DNA of 64,000 bases from Mangifera indica (lineage: Eukaryota > Streptophyta > Magnoliopsida > Sapindales > Anacardiaceae): positions 186,001-250,000 of the forward strand of contig NW_025401099.1 of NCBI RefSeq assembly GCF_011075055.1. Reading direction: 5' to 3'. Made by a program: the position numbers and the translations under genes. The notes beneath the pieces are model-generated. The model worked only from the letters and a program-made list of their open reading frames with translations. It was not told the origin of the DNA and ran no database searches. The first letter of the stretch is position 1; each line of letters starts with the position of its first letter. This document shows, piece after piece, positions 51,836 through 63,182 of the stretch.

Positions 51836-52595
51836 TGACACCCTAAATCATCATATCCATCATCATAATTATATTCTTGGCAACCATCGAAACCTAACTC
51901 ACTTAAATATAGATTAACGCATAACAAGAATAAAACATGTGAAAATAAGAAAGATTCGCCTTCCTCTCCTCTGACGATGCTTAGTCTTCACGTGGCAAGA
52001 ATTCGACAATGTTCATCTACTTCAATCACTCTCTAAGGCTCTCAATCCTTACTGCTCCCTCTGTGAAAGGTGAGTTTAGGGTTAGAATGTGTAACCTCAA
52101 ACACTACACTAAGAAGAGTTTTGTAACCGTTGAAAAACAAGTTTGGGATAGTCGTCCCTTTGAGTGGGATGGGCATTCCCATGATTCGCACTGCGAAAAT
52201 TGCACAAGCATGATTTGAAATTGTCAGCTCATAGGGATAGGCGTCCCATAAGTTTGACTTTTTTTTACTTTGAAAATTCAACGTACTCAAACCTTCTGAA
52301 AGACCTAGGTCATGTCAAATGATTAAATTATCCCTAAATGTACTTGAGGTTGTTACATTTCCTCCACCCTTAAAAGAATTTCGTCCTCAAAATTTCTCAA
52401 ACAACTGGGGGTATTTTTGTCTCGTATCCTCATCGATCTCCCATGTAGCCTTTTTGATTCAATGGTTTTGCCATTATACTTTTACCAAAGGAATCTATCA
52501 TTGGCTAAGTGTTTTAATTTGTCTATCCACAATCCACATCGGGCGCTCTCATAAACTAAGTTATCCTTAAGCTCCATATCTTCAAATAGAACTAC

Positions 52596-52814
52596 CTAGG
52601 ATAGGTCACCTAAACACTTATGTAGCAATGATATATGGAACACATTGTGAATTCGCCATATGCTTACTAGTAGCGTAAGTCTATAAACTACCTTGCCAAT
52701 CCTTTTCACTATCTCATACGACCTAATGGAATGAGGTGTTAACTTCCCCTTTTGCCTTACATGGCAATGCAGTGCAATTTTTACAAAGACGTGGTCACCC
52801 ACCTTGGACTTCAA
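52596..52814 (-). pseudogene. G4 integrase C-terminal domain
   Basis: The 72-residue open piece contains KSKVGDHVFVKIALHCHVRQ, KGKLTPHSIRSYEIVKRIG and RIHNVFHISLLHKCLGDLS. This is the chromovirus-type gypsy integrase C-terminus, close to the G1 piece at 13422-13700. Confidence 0.87.
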
Positions 52815-53890
52815 ATCACGTCTCCCCTAATCTGCAAACTCTTTTGTCGATTTTAGGCCTGTCTCATCCTCTCTCAAATTAGCCTGACCTAGTTAATCAT
52901 CTGCTTGGTTATCTTGGGTCTCACAGCCCTTGTTAACTCATCTCTCTTTCCTATTCATCTCAATGCAGTTGGGATCGACATCTTCTCCTATAGAGTGCCT
53001 CATAAAAAGCTATCTGAATAGTTGTTTGATAGTTATTATTGCATGCGAACTCTATCAAAGGTAAAACATCTATCTAATTTACCCTCTGATCTAAGCAATG
53101 TACCCTCAACATATCTTCAATTATCTAATTAATCTTTTCTGTCTGACCATCTATCTAGGGGTGATAGGTAGTATTAAAAGATAGGCAAGTACCCAATGTC
53201 TTCTATAGGCCCTATTAGAAAGTTGAAACCAATCAAATGTCTTTGTCTAACACAATCCTCTCTAGTACCCATGAAGTCTCATAACTTCTCTAACATAAAC
53301 CTACCCAGTCGATCAGTATCCATATTATCTTTTACCAGTACGAAGTATATCGATTTGGTCAACCGATCTATTATGTCTCATAAGGCATTGTATCCACCTC
53401 TAACCCTTGATAGTCTTATTACAAAATTCAAAAGGACTTCTTCTCATTTCCACTTAAGAATAGTTAAATGTTGTAATAACTTAGACGATCACTAATGCTC
53501 TGTCTTGACCTATTAATAGACCATGCATCTTGACACGAAATCCATTACTACTTTTTTCATATCAAACTACCAAAAATATTTTCTCAGGTCTTGATACATT
53601 TCTACACTCCCAGGGTGGTCATGTAAAGCACATTATATACCTCGATCAAAATTTGAGTCCTGAAATAGTCATCTTAAGGAATATAGACCTTATCTTGGAA
53701 TTTCAAAACGTTATTCAACATTCTAAAATCTGGCTCTAATCCATCAATAACTCACTGTATCATTTGTGTACACCACTCATTAGTGGCCTGTCTAGCTCAA
53801 ATCTCATCAAGTAGAGTCAACCTGATATCCAACCAAGTGAACAATCTTATAACCACCTCAATCTGCACATGTAAGATGTCCTACTATAAC

Positions 53891-54100
53891 TTAAGAGATG
53901 TAGTCACCTGGGACAATACTACTTTTCTGACTCAGTGCATCAACCATAATACTAGATCTACCCAGGCGGTACCTAATGTCTATATCATAATGCTTAACCA
54001 ACTCTAGGCATCGATGTTGTCTCATATTCAATTTTTGTTGAGTAAAAAAATACTTTAAACTCTTATGGTTAGTGTACACATTTGTCTTCACCTCATACAA
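53891..54100 (-). pseudogene. G4 RNase H C-terminal part
   Basis: The piece reads VYTNHKSLKYFFTQQKLNMR, then CLELVKHYDIDIRY and MVDALSQKS. In working family members the first motif is YTDHKSLKY, so the catalytic Asp is Asn here. The final ADALSRK-like motif is recognizable. Confidence 0.88.
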
Positions 54101-55247
54101 GTAGTGGCACTAGATCTTAAAAGCAAAACCCACCGAAACCAATTCAAAATCATAGGTCTGATACCTGATCTTATATTCCTTCAACGAATAGAAGGCATAT
54201 GCAATTATTTTACCTTGCTGCATCATAAAAGCCCTAAGTCCTTGATGCAATGCATCGTATACAAATTATACTCCTCGTTATTACTAGATAAAGTCAAAAT
54301 CGAAGTTATGGGTAACCTTTTTTTCAATATTTGGAAGTTATCCTCATACTTTTGGGACCATTGAAATGACGCACATCTTAATGAGTCAACTCGGTTAATG
54401 GTTGGACCAATTTAGAAAAATCCTCTATAAACTGTTGACAATAACCAAGCAATCCAAGGAAACTTTGAACCTCTTTTGTTGACCTTGATCTCTATCATGC
54501 CATCACATCCTCAATCTTACTCGGATCTACTGTTATGTCTTTAACTGACATCACATGTCCCAAAAAGGTTACACGATCTAATTAGAATTCATACTTGAAA
54601 AACTTGGCATACAGTTGTCTGTGCCTCAACCTTTGTAATACTAATCTTAGATGCTACTCATAATCCTTTCAATTTCAAGAGTATATTAGTATGTTGTCGA
54701 TGAACACCTTAATGAAACTGTCCAACAATTCTTGGAATACCCTATTCCTAAGATCCATGAACATTGTAATGCCCGTATCGAGTTTTGAATGTTGTCTCCA
54801 GTATATCTCTCTTGGTTACTCATACTTAATGATATCCTGACATTATATCTATTTTCAAGACCACTAAAGCACCTTTCAGTTGATCAAACAGATCATTAAT
54901 CCTTGACAGTGGATATATATTCTTTACTATCACTTTGTTTAACTCTTTATAGTTAATACATATATGAATTGATCCATTTTTCTTTTTAATAAAGAGGATT
55001 AGTACGCCTCATAATGAATGGCTTAGTTGGATAAACCCACTATCGAGTAGTTCTTGTAACTATTTCTTCAATTCCTGTGATTCTAGCAAAGCCATGCAGT
55101 AGGGTGCTCTAGGTATTAGCGTTATCCCTAAAGCCAATTAGAATACTGAATTCTACCTGCCTCTCTGATGTTAACCCTAGTAAGTAATCTAAGAACTTTT
55201 AGATCATTAGTGTGTTATCCACACTCGAAGTTAATTTTGCCTCAGCT

Positions 55248-55650
55248 TTACTGCTCATATACACCAAGAATCCAATATTTGTTTAACATCTTCTGGGCCT
55301 TAATGCTACTGATCATCATGCTAAGTACTTGGCCTTCACCAAATGTGAACTCATCTTTACTATCCAAGCTGAATCTGACTTTTTTCTTCTTACAATCAAT
55401 TTCAACCCTATACTTACTAATGAAGTCCATTCCTAAGATCATATCAAAGTTAGGCATCTTAAATAAGATCAGGTTTACTAGCAGCTCTCAACCCTTCAAT
55501 GTCACCATTTGTCCTAGTAATATAGTATCACTTAGTATCTTATCACTATCCAATATTTCAATGCTAATATGATTAATTATTGTAGGCTCTAACCTAAGTC
55601 TCTATACTAATCCTTAAGCTATGAAATTATAGGAAGCACCTAAATCAATT
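55248..55650 (-). pseudogene. G4 aspartic protease relic
   Basis: The minus strand gives ALIDLGASYNFIA at about 55617-55655 (D-L-G-A-S in place of D-S-G-A-T), then FDMILGMDFISKYRVEIDCK and KKVRFSLDSKDEF. This is the usual gypsy protease core and its C-terminal hydrophobic strand. Confidence 0.82.
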
Positions 55651-56427
55651 AGAGCATAAATAAAAATAGTATGAAAGAGCAACTAACTCATCACTGTAGT
55701 GGGATTGGCCTCTGTCTATGCCTCAGCCATTGTATAGACTCAGGTCTGTCTACCGCCTCTTTGTCATTTAACTAGTACAAGTAAAAGTGTTAGTGCTAGA
55801 TCAACTCTATTAAAGAATTCTTTGGTGAAGTGTGTCGACTGATTATATTTAAAGCACACTCTCAGTCTTATTCAACATTCTCTAAAATGTTGACAGTTGA
55901 ACCTATAACATACTAGAAAGTCCTCTTAATGAGGTCTTTTATCTTTGTCTACTATTCTTGGTTCACTCAACTCGAAGGTCCTCTTCGCTCTTTGGTCTTG
56001 ACTAGGTCCTCTTCGCTCTCTGGTCCTGACTAGGTCCTCGACCAGTAGCATCTCTTTGAATTGATCCATGGTCAGCTCCCTAGTATACATCCTATAAACT
56101 TAAACCCCATTCTTTCTCTATTCTATCCAACATGATATCTGCTTTTTGCCCTAATTAATGCCTCAAAATAAGTAGCAGGAGTATGATCTCTCACCAACAC
56201 CTTTTTAGTTAGGTCAACTTGGAGCCCCTGCACAAACATCTTCATCTACTATAAACCATGCCAATCACTTCGGGGGCATACACAACAAGGGTATTGAAAT
56301 AGCATAAAAATTTTCGGACTGACATATTTCCTTGTTTAAAATAAAAGAACTCTTAAGTACAAGATCTCCTTATTTTTTTCCTTTTCTTTCTATAAAATCA
56401 TTCCAAGGCTCAGCAGAATCATAATAA

Positions 56428-57154
56428 GGCTAAAGGACTTATTCCTACCAAAACTATTCTATTTTCTTAAATTCTCACCTTTTAACTTTGAAAATTATAT
56501 TTACCCACCTATGAACAGTTAAGTTTGTTAGTTTTAAGGGCAAAATTATCATTTCATATGTAATTTTAAAAATAAACTTAAATTTTATTTCTTTTCCCTA
56601 CATAAACTCGAAAACCTAACCATTTCTCCCTTAGACTAAGTTTTAAAAAATGACATTTCTCTCCTAGGGTTTAGTTTTAAAACTCTGGTGTTATTTTTGT
56701 GTCATTATCGATGGCCTCTCCCTCCTAACACTTTTTCTCCCTTTGATAATCTCTTTCCTCTCACTTGAACCTTGGATCGATGCATTTTAAGAATGAAAAA
56801 TCAAGAGTTTTGTCTTCTCAACTTCAAATTCATCTGTTAGAGATCTAGGTGAGAGAAAAGAAATCGTTGAAAGGAGAGGAAGAATTAGGACAGATAGGTC
56901 ACCGATAATAGTGTTAGAGATAACATCAAAGTTTGAAAACTAAACCCTAGAAGGGGAAATGCCATTTTTTAAAACTTAGTTTAAGGGTAAAATGGTTAGT
57001 TTTTAGGATTTAAGAGAGAAAATGAGATAAAATTTTAAGGGGTTAGCGTATCGTTAATTTTAATTGCCCATGAGTGGGTACATAAGATTTTCAAAGTTAA
57101 ATAATAGGAACTTGGAAAAACAGGATAGTTTGGGTGGGAATAAGTCCTTTGGCC
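56428..57154. mobile_element. Foldback element inside the G4 gag/leader
   Basis: The 727-bp element begins GGCTAAAGGACTTATTCC and ends AATAAGTCCTTTGGCC, near-perfect inverted termini. Its arms match those of 10202-10972 (shared TTTTAAAAAATGACA and CCTAGGGTTTAGTTTT-type segments). The flanking bases (ATCATAATAA and CTAACAATAC) do not form a clear duplication, so it is older or its flanks have changed. Confidence 0.85.
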
Positions 57155-57287
57155 CTAACAATACTCACAGTGGTTAAGTCACAGAAGAGATCAACATTGC
57201 AAAGACCACCACACTCATGCACCTAAAGTTTTTTTTTTAAACCATTTACATATTTAAGATCCCAAAATCATACTTTGATACAAAAAA

Positions 57288-57330
57288 TGTAACACCCTAT
57301 CTCTAGATCATTCCCTTAGGGGTAATAATG
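57288..57330 (-). mobile_element. Gypsy G4, 5' LTR stub
   Basis: The first 43 bp match the start of the G4 3' LTR (TGTAACACCCTATCTCTAGA), after which homology stops because another element begins. Confidence 0.7.
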
Positions 57331-58807
57331 TGTAGCCAAGTACCATATGTTGATTAAATTAAGAGTGAGTTTAATAAGTACATATTTCAAGCAAATATGT
57401 AGTCAAGTTCAACCAACTTAAGATACAAACACACAAGTAATAAATGATAACGTAAAAAGATAAATGACCAATAAATAACCTAAGGCTTAAAGGATATACC
57501 ACTGGCCAAGGGATTCCCACTACTAATTTCTAGTCAAAAGAGAAAGGATAAAGGAAATAAATGACCAAGAAACAATCCAAGACTTGAAGAAACACCACCG
57601 GCCAAAGGATTCCACCACCTAACTCTAGTCAAGAGAGAAAGGATAAAGGAGAAAAAATAATTGACCAAAAACACACCTATGGCTTAAAGGAGAACCATTA
57701 GCCAAGGGCAAGTCCACCACCAATCTCTAACCAAAGGAGAAAGGATAAAGGAAACAAACAGGTTGCTCAATGAATAAACATCATGATTTTCACTAACCAA
57801 GCTCTTTCTTGCATAGAGATTACTAAGCCTTTATGTAGGCACAAAATACATTAAACTAATACATCTTGGAATTCAAACTAAATATTAATATAATACAACT
57901 TTTAAATTCAAAATAAAGCTAAATAGTAGTTTATAGGAAATTCCCAAAGTGGTAAGGGATAAGAAGTCATCCATGGTATCCTTCTTATGGGAAATTCTTG
58001 AGTAGCTCACTTGCTTCCTTGGCTTCCACTATTAATTGCTTTATTTAACTTGATTTGAGTTTCCTCATGTTGAAAAACTAATAAAGTTTACATAACAAAT
58101 CATATGATCAATCTATTGCAAGATTAACTAAAGAATAATCAAATAAACAAGTAACTTAATCGGGCCTAGATTGAGTTGGTGAAACTTGAAGTGTTAGAGC
58201 TTCATTATTGATCATGGGCTGAATCTAAATCATCCTCCCCAAGTGGAGGAGGATTTGTCCTTAAATATGGGAGGTTCTCATCTTCTCAATATGGTGACAA
58301 GTTTTCCACATTGATGGTTGCTAAGACTCCTCCCAATTCATCTAACAACATACAAGTGAAAGGAAGAAAATAACTCACCCTTAAGTAACCAAGGCTCTGA
58401 TACCAGTTGATGCAAATCTTATGCATGTATTAATTAATTTCAAGATGAGTTAAAGACTTATAATTTAAACAAAAAAAAAGTTTGATATTTATATTTAACC
58501 AAGAAACAACACAAGGCTTAAAGGACACACTATCGACCAAAGGATTCCTCTACCTAAATCTAGTCAAGAGAGAAAGGATAAAAGAGATAAATGACCAAGA
58601 AACAACCCAAAGCTTAAGGGAACACCACTGGCCGAGGGATTCCACCACCTAACTTCAGACAAGAGAGAAAGGATAAAAAAGAAAAAAAAATAATTGACCA
58701 AAAACACTCCCATGGCTTAAAGGAGAACTATCGACTAAGGGAAAATCTACCACCAATCTTTGGCCAAGGGAGAAAGGATATAGGAAACAAGTTGCTTAAT
58801 GAACAAA
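57331..58807 (-). mobile_element. Internally deleted LTR element (TRIM-like)
   Basis: On the minus strand a 5' LTR (58409-58807, start truncated) is followed by TGGTATCAGAGCC (58395-58407, one base short of the LTR edge). About 170 bp of interior lead to a second LTR (57331-58237). The interior keeps only a scrap of the pol C-terminus (LRTNPPPLGEDD-like, 58225-58285) and a G-rich tract. The two LTRs share a tandem-repeat block. No other coding sequence is present. The right LTR is interrupted by G5 at 58808, and this element itself interrupts the G4 LTR. Confidence 0.65.
57460..57757. repeat. Minisatellite of about 97 bp, three units
   Basis: Units start near 57464, 57561 and 57660. Each contains ATGACCAA, a CACCACTGGCCAAGGGATTC-like part, and AGAGAAAGGATAAAGGA. 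The matching block in the other LTR lies at 58497-58790 with units near 58497, 58591 and 58694. Confidence 0.9.
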
Positions 58808-59559
58808 TGATGAAGATCAAGGTATTGATCAAATGCAACAAAACAAGTATTCCCAAGATCCTTTACAAGGAATCGGCGGTCTAATGACTAGAGCAAGGAC
58901 AAAGAAGATGAAAGAGGCTTTACAAGGCTTAATCATGGAGATGCATGACAAAGAGGTTGTTCTAGAAGTTTCCAATGCTACACCAAGGATAATCACTTAT
59001 CTTTATGTGCAAGACAATGGACAAGGCTTAGAACTTGAAAAATAAAGCTTGAAGTCCATGATATAATTCCAAGCCACATGGCCCAAGCTAAAGAAAGGCT
59101 TAAATAAAATGATTAGGTGTTTTGGGTTGTTAGATTTTAAGTTAAGGCTAAATATACATGTAAAAGACTTAACTTCTTAGGTTTATTTGGGCTTGTAGGT
59201 TCGCCCATGTCTTGATATATTAGCTAGGGTTTTTACTTTGACTTTTATACATAGGATTATGATGATTACATGCCTATATAAAGGCTCTAACTATGAAAAA
59301 CGAAAATAGACATATCATTAATAATTTTGAGGTATTTTCAGCAAACTTTGCTTTGTTCCCTTATGTTCTTGGAAGAATACATCATCTTGACTTATCAAAG
59401 GAGTGATCAACCTTTGTGGCATCTTAAGATTGGGGTTTTAAAGACTTAGTTTCCTTAAGGTTCTAATCTGATTAATCCTACTTGTTTTCTATCTTTTTTG
59501 AGGTGTGCATAACGAACTGATTCAAGGGTTCCTAGGGCAAGTCAGCGGGTTCTTTATCA
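58808..59559 (+). mobile_element. Gypsy G5, 5' LTR containing a pol C-terminal reading frame
   Basis: The LTR starts TGATGAAGATCAAGG and ends TTCTTTATCA just before the PBS. From its first base it reads in frame into 58833-59045: QDPLQGIGGLMTRARTKKMK, then EALQGLIMEMHDKEVVLE. This is the C-terminal tail of gypsy polyproteins in which pol runs into the 3' LTR (CRM-type overlap), copied here into the 5' LTR. The LTR is 752 bp. The start is inferred from the DED/DDL reading shared with the deleted element to the left. Confidence 0.7.
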
Positions 59560-59561
59560 TT

Positions 59562-59574
59562 TGGTATCAGAGCC
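59562..59574 (+). other. G5 primer-binding site
   Basis: TGGTATCAGAGCC is the exact complement expected for the 3' end of initiator tRNA-Met. It lies two bases beyond the LTR. Confidence 0.92.
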
Positions 59575-60567
59575 TTGGTTCTAGAAATAGGTTTACGTCT
59601 CTTTTATCTATCTTTGTTTAGTACTTTTCTTTGTGTCCTATTCGTTCCTTATGTTTCTTTTTGCTTAGTTCTTCTTGTTTGTGTTAATCAGCTTCTTGAT
59701 CTTGAAGTCGTATTAATTCTATTTGTGTTTGATTTGATTAAATATTAAAAAAATAAAAAAATTAGAATAAGAAAAAGAAAAAGAAGCGAAAAAAAAAAAA
59801 AAAGAAGTTATGCTTAAGTTGAGCAATGCATCTTGATTCTTGCCATCTATTGGTACAATTGCACTCTAACTTTAATTCTTTTCAAGGATCAAGAGGATAT
59901 CTTAAAATTATAAGTTTCATATTCCCATTTGAATTATTCATAAGAAGATCTTTTTTCTTTCTTTTTTTTGGATTTGGTTAGTTGACTAATTCAAAGCAAG
60001 CTGTATATTCCTTTTGGTTAGAAATTCTTTTCCTGAATTATATAATAGTTGTCGTACTACATTAATTAGTCATAATCCTCATCAAATAAGGAATTCTTGT
60101 GTCTCAATTATTTCAATTTTGTGCTTCATATTCTTCTTAGCCAATTTCGGTTCAATTATGCATATATAAAATTATTTTTGCTTCATTTTGCTCTACTCAT
60201 TAAGTTCTTGCATTTTAGTGATTTCCTTTACATGTCTTTTGCTTCCTTTTGGAGTTTTCTTATTTTCTTGGCTTCGTTGATTAATTTTTTATTTTATTTA
60301 CCATTTACCTTAACTAAGTTTTTAAAGTTCTAATTTTGAGACTTGCCACCATTTAACTGATTGTTCCTTATGATTTGTTGATCTTAATTCTTTTAAGAAT
60401 ATAAAGGGGGTTGGCTTAAGTGAAAAAAAAAAAAAAGAGTGGTGAGATCATCATCGAGAATAGAGTGAAACACGAGTGATAACAATCTGATTTGAGTGCA
60501 AACACATGAGGGAATGTGTGAAGGATAAATTTCTTTTAATTACTAACATGCTTTGCAGGCTGAAAAC
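59575..60567 (+). other. G5 untranslated leader
   Basis: About 1 kb without a domain. It includes long purine runs (59750-59810 and 60421-60438). The frame at 60097-60333 is a hydrophobic U-rich leader artefact. TTTGCAG at 60553-60559, just ahead of the gag ATG, could be a splice acceptor. Confidence 0.5.
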
Positions 60568-61640
60568 ATGAGTAGTGAAGGAGAACAACACAATATGAAC
60601 ATGAAGTTTTGGATGAAGGCTATTACTGAGCAATTTAAGCTAATAAATGCAAGGCTAGATGATTTGTAATCACCTAGCAAATCCAAATCTTCTAGGAGAT
60701 GTGTGATTGAAGAAGAGGAAGAGGAAGAGGAAGAATCAGATTATGAAGAATTAGGCTCAAGAAAAGGCAAGAAGGCTATTTCCAAAAGAGATAGCAATTT
60801 GGGCAGCATAAAAATGAAAATTCTAGCATTTCAAGGGAAGAATGATCCCGAGCTTTATTTGGAGTAGGAAAGAAAGGTTGAGCATGTATTCAATTGCCAT
60901 AATTATTTTGAGGAAAAGAAAGTAAAGCTGGCAGCCATGGAATTCACCAAGTATGCAAATATTTGGTGGGACCAATTAGTGATAAATAGGAGGAGTAATG
61001 GTGAGAGGCCAATTCATTCATGAGAAGAGATGAAGTTGGTAATGCGTAAAAGATTTATACCTAGCCACTACTACAGAGACTCGCATAGGAAGTTGCAAGG
61101 GCTAGTTCAATGGTCTATGAGTGTAGAGGACTATTTCAAGGAGATAAAGATAACTATTATTAGAGCTAATATAGAGGAAGAACGAGAGGCTATCATGGCA
61201 AGGTTTATTGGTGGCTTGAACAAGGAGATTATCGATGTGGTGGATTTGTAATACTATTTAGAGATAGAGGAGTTGTTGCACAAGGCTATCAAGGTAGAGA
61301 AACAAATTAAGACCAAAGGGTCCAAATTTGGTTCGACCTTAATTCTATATGGAAGACAACTTGGAAAGACGCCAAATCAGCCTCAAGGCCAAAAGAAGAT
61401 ACAAAGCCAAAGGATTCGATTACTGTTTCTAAAGGTAAAACTGAACCAAATCTTCTTCTAAATCTTGTGATATTAAGTGTTTTAGGTGTCAAAGGCATAG
61501 ACATATTACATCTCAATGTCCAAATAAAAGATTTATAGTTGTGTTGGAGAATGGTGACATAGAAAGTGTTAGTTCAAGTGATAATGACATGCCACCATTG
61601 GAGGATTGTTTTGATGTTGATGTTGAAGAAACCCGTTCAT
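60568..61640 (+). pseudogene. G5 gag (retrotransposon gag with CCHC zinc knuckle)
   Basis: The frame opens MSSEGEQHNMNMKFWMKAIT and continues through an acidic EEEEEEEE block. The retrotransposon gag domain follows: ILAFQGKNDPELYLE, FNCHNYFEEKKVKLAAMEF, WWDQLV and [20 protein letters not shown], then [20 protein letters not shown]. The CCHC knuckle CFRCQRHRHITSQC (61478-61519) is intact. Stops occur after LDDL, after LYLE, after RPIHS and after VVDL, and a frameshift precedes the knuckle. Gag would package the element RNA. Sequence loss is light, suggesting a younger element than G1-G4. Confidence 0.88.
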
Positions 61641-61689
61641 AGAGATATGTTGGTTGTAAGGCATAGACTAAATATTCAGCCTAAGGATA

Positions 61690-62360
61690 ATAATGATGAA
61701 GAGTAATGTGAGCACATGTTCAATGCAAGATGCCATGTTAAAGACAAGGTATGTAGCATGATTATTGATAATAGAAGTTATACTAATGTTGCTAATACTT
61801 TATTGGTAGATAAGCTCAATCTGGAAACCTTCAAGCATCCTAAGCCGTATAAGTTGTAATGGTTGAATGAGTGTAGAGAAATTAGAGTAACCAAGCAAGT
61901 TTTAGTTGCCTTCTCTATCGGCAAGTACAAGGATGAGGCTCTTTGTGATGTGGCACCAATACAAGTTGGTCATATACTTCTTGGTCGACCATAGCAGTTT
62001 GATAGAAAGGTTACTTATGATGGCTACAAGAATAGATACTCTTTTGAATTTAATAATCAGATTGTTATATTAACTATTCTAAAACCTTTTAAAGCATATG
62101 AGGATCAGATTAAGATAACAAGAGAGTGTAAAATGAGAGAAGAACAAATGAGAGAACAAAAGGAAAAGAAAAAGAAAGAGAGTGAGAGGTCAAAAGAAAA
62201 GAAAGGAAGTAAGGTCAAAAGGAAAAATTCAAGTGAAAAAAGTGAGGCTGAGAGAAAAGTTAAAGAGAAAGGTGTGCAAAAATGAGAGAAAAGTAAGAGA
62301 GCGAGTGTGTTTGCCAAAAAAAGTGAGGTTAAGAGTGTTATGATCACAAGGCGGCAACTA
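61690..62360 (+). pseudogene. G5 aspartic protease and charged linker
   Basis: The plus strand reads CSMIIDNRSYTNVANTLLVD, the protease active-site segment where family members have D-G-G-S; here it is D-N-R-S. Then VGHILLGRP closes the domain, followed by a stop where a Trp codon is expected. A very Lys/Glu-rich linker (62100-62330: REEQMREQKEKKKKESERSK) leads to RT. Confidence 0.8.
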
Positions 62361-62429
62361 CTTGGTACTTATGTACAAGGATGTTTATTTTCCTACTAAT
62401 GACCTTAACCTCTATTTGCCTAGTGTAGT

Positions 62430-63182
62430 TGTTTTATTATTACAGGAGTTTGAAGACTTGTTTCCCCGAAGAGATTCCCTATGGATTACCTCCTTTAAGA
62501 GGTATTGAGTACCAAATTGACTTCATACCTAGGGCTATCATACCAAATCGACCTACCTATAGAACTAATCCTGAGGAGACAAAGGAGATACAAAGGCAAG
62601 TGGATAAGTTGGTGGAAAAGGGATTTGTCAGAGAAAGTCTTAGCCATGCTCAGTTCCTATCATTCTAGTCCCAAAAAAAGATGGAACATAACGTATGTGT
62701 GTGGATTGTCGAGCCATCAATAAGATCACGGTAAAGTATAGACATCATATCCCTAGATTAGATGATATGTTCGATGAGTTTATTTGGGTGAACATGTGAA
62801 ACACTTGCATGTTGTTTTTAGTATGTTAATAGAGAAACGATTGTATGCTAATCTTAAAAAGTGTACATTTTGCATAGAATCCGTTGTGTTTCTTAGTTAT
62901 GTTGTTAGTTCGCAAGGTATTAGTGTGGATGAAGAGAAGGTAAATATGATAAGGGACTGGCCTACACTTAAGAATGAGGTAAAAAGTTTTCATGGTTTAG
63001 CAAGTTTTTATCAAAGGTTCATTAAGAATTTTAGTTTTATTGTTACACCTTTGAATGAACTTGTTAAAAAGAATGTTATTTTTAAGTGGGAAGATGTGCA
63101 TGATCAGGCTTTCAATACCTTGAAAGAAAAGCTTACTAATGCACCTTTGTTATATTTACCTAACTTTGATAAAAAATTTTGA
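62430..63182 (+). pseudogene. G5 reverse transcriptase with catalytic deletion
   Basis: The N-terminal RT part is clear: GLPPLRGIEYQIDFIPRAII, NRPTYRTNPEETKEIQRQVD and KGFVRESLS. A damaged [20 protein letters not shown] ends at about 62780. The next codons already read [20 protein letters not shown], which in the family lies after the YxDD box. The palm segment with the catalytic aspartates is deleted, a loss of roughly 250-300 bp. The remainder (ANLKKCTFC, GLASFYQRFIKNFS) is in good condition. A one-base frameshift follows at about 63175. Confidence 0.88.

Larger units (their letters stand above)
50555..52357 (-). mobile_element. Gypsy G4, 3' LTR
   Basis: It starts TGTAACACTTTATCTCTAGA, the same start as at 57288, and ends GAGGTTGTTACA. 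The sequence TTTCCTCCACCC follows, whose complement is the polypurine tract. Length about 1.8 kb. It holds GGAATAACTGTTCC (51391-51404), GGGAACGACCATTCC (51436-51450) and TGGGATGGGCATTCCCA (52165-52181). Open frames inside are not genes. Confidence 0.85.
52358..57287 (-). pseudogene. Gypsy G4 internal region (gag-pol relic)
   Basis: Minus-strand order is integrase (52.6-53.7 kb), RNase H (53.9-54.3), RT (54.4-55.1), protease (55.2-55.7), zinc-knuckle and gag (55.8-56.4), then a leader interrupted by a foldback element. The length is near normal for a gypsy element, but all domains contain stops. The RT box reads FIKVFIDNI at about 54690-54715, so the YxDD is lost. Confidence 0.85.

Noticed and set aside
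57460..57757. CRISPR-like direct repeats
   Set aside because: The units are contiguous repeats of about 97 bp without unique spacers, in a plant LTR.
59562..59574. Possible tRNA gene signal
   Set aside because: It is only the tRNA-complementary primer site; no cloverleaf or A/B box pair is present here or at the other PBS positions.
60097..60333. 78-residue hydrophobic frame in the G5 leader
   Set aside because: T-rich untranslated leader; no family and no conservation argument.
62105..62347. 80-residue minus-strand frame rich in Leu and Phe
   Set aside because: It is the antisense of the Lys/Glu-rich linker between G5 protease and RT.
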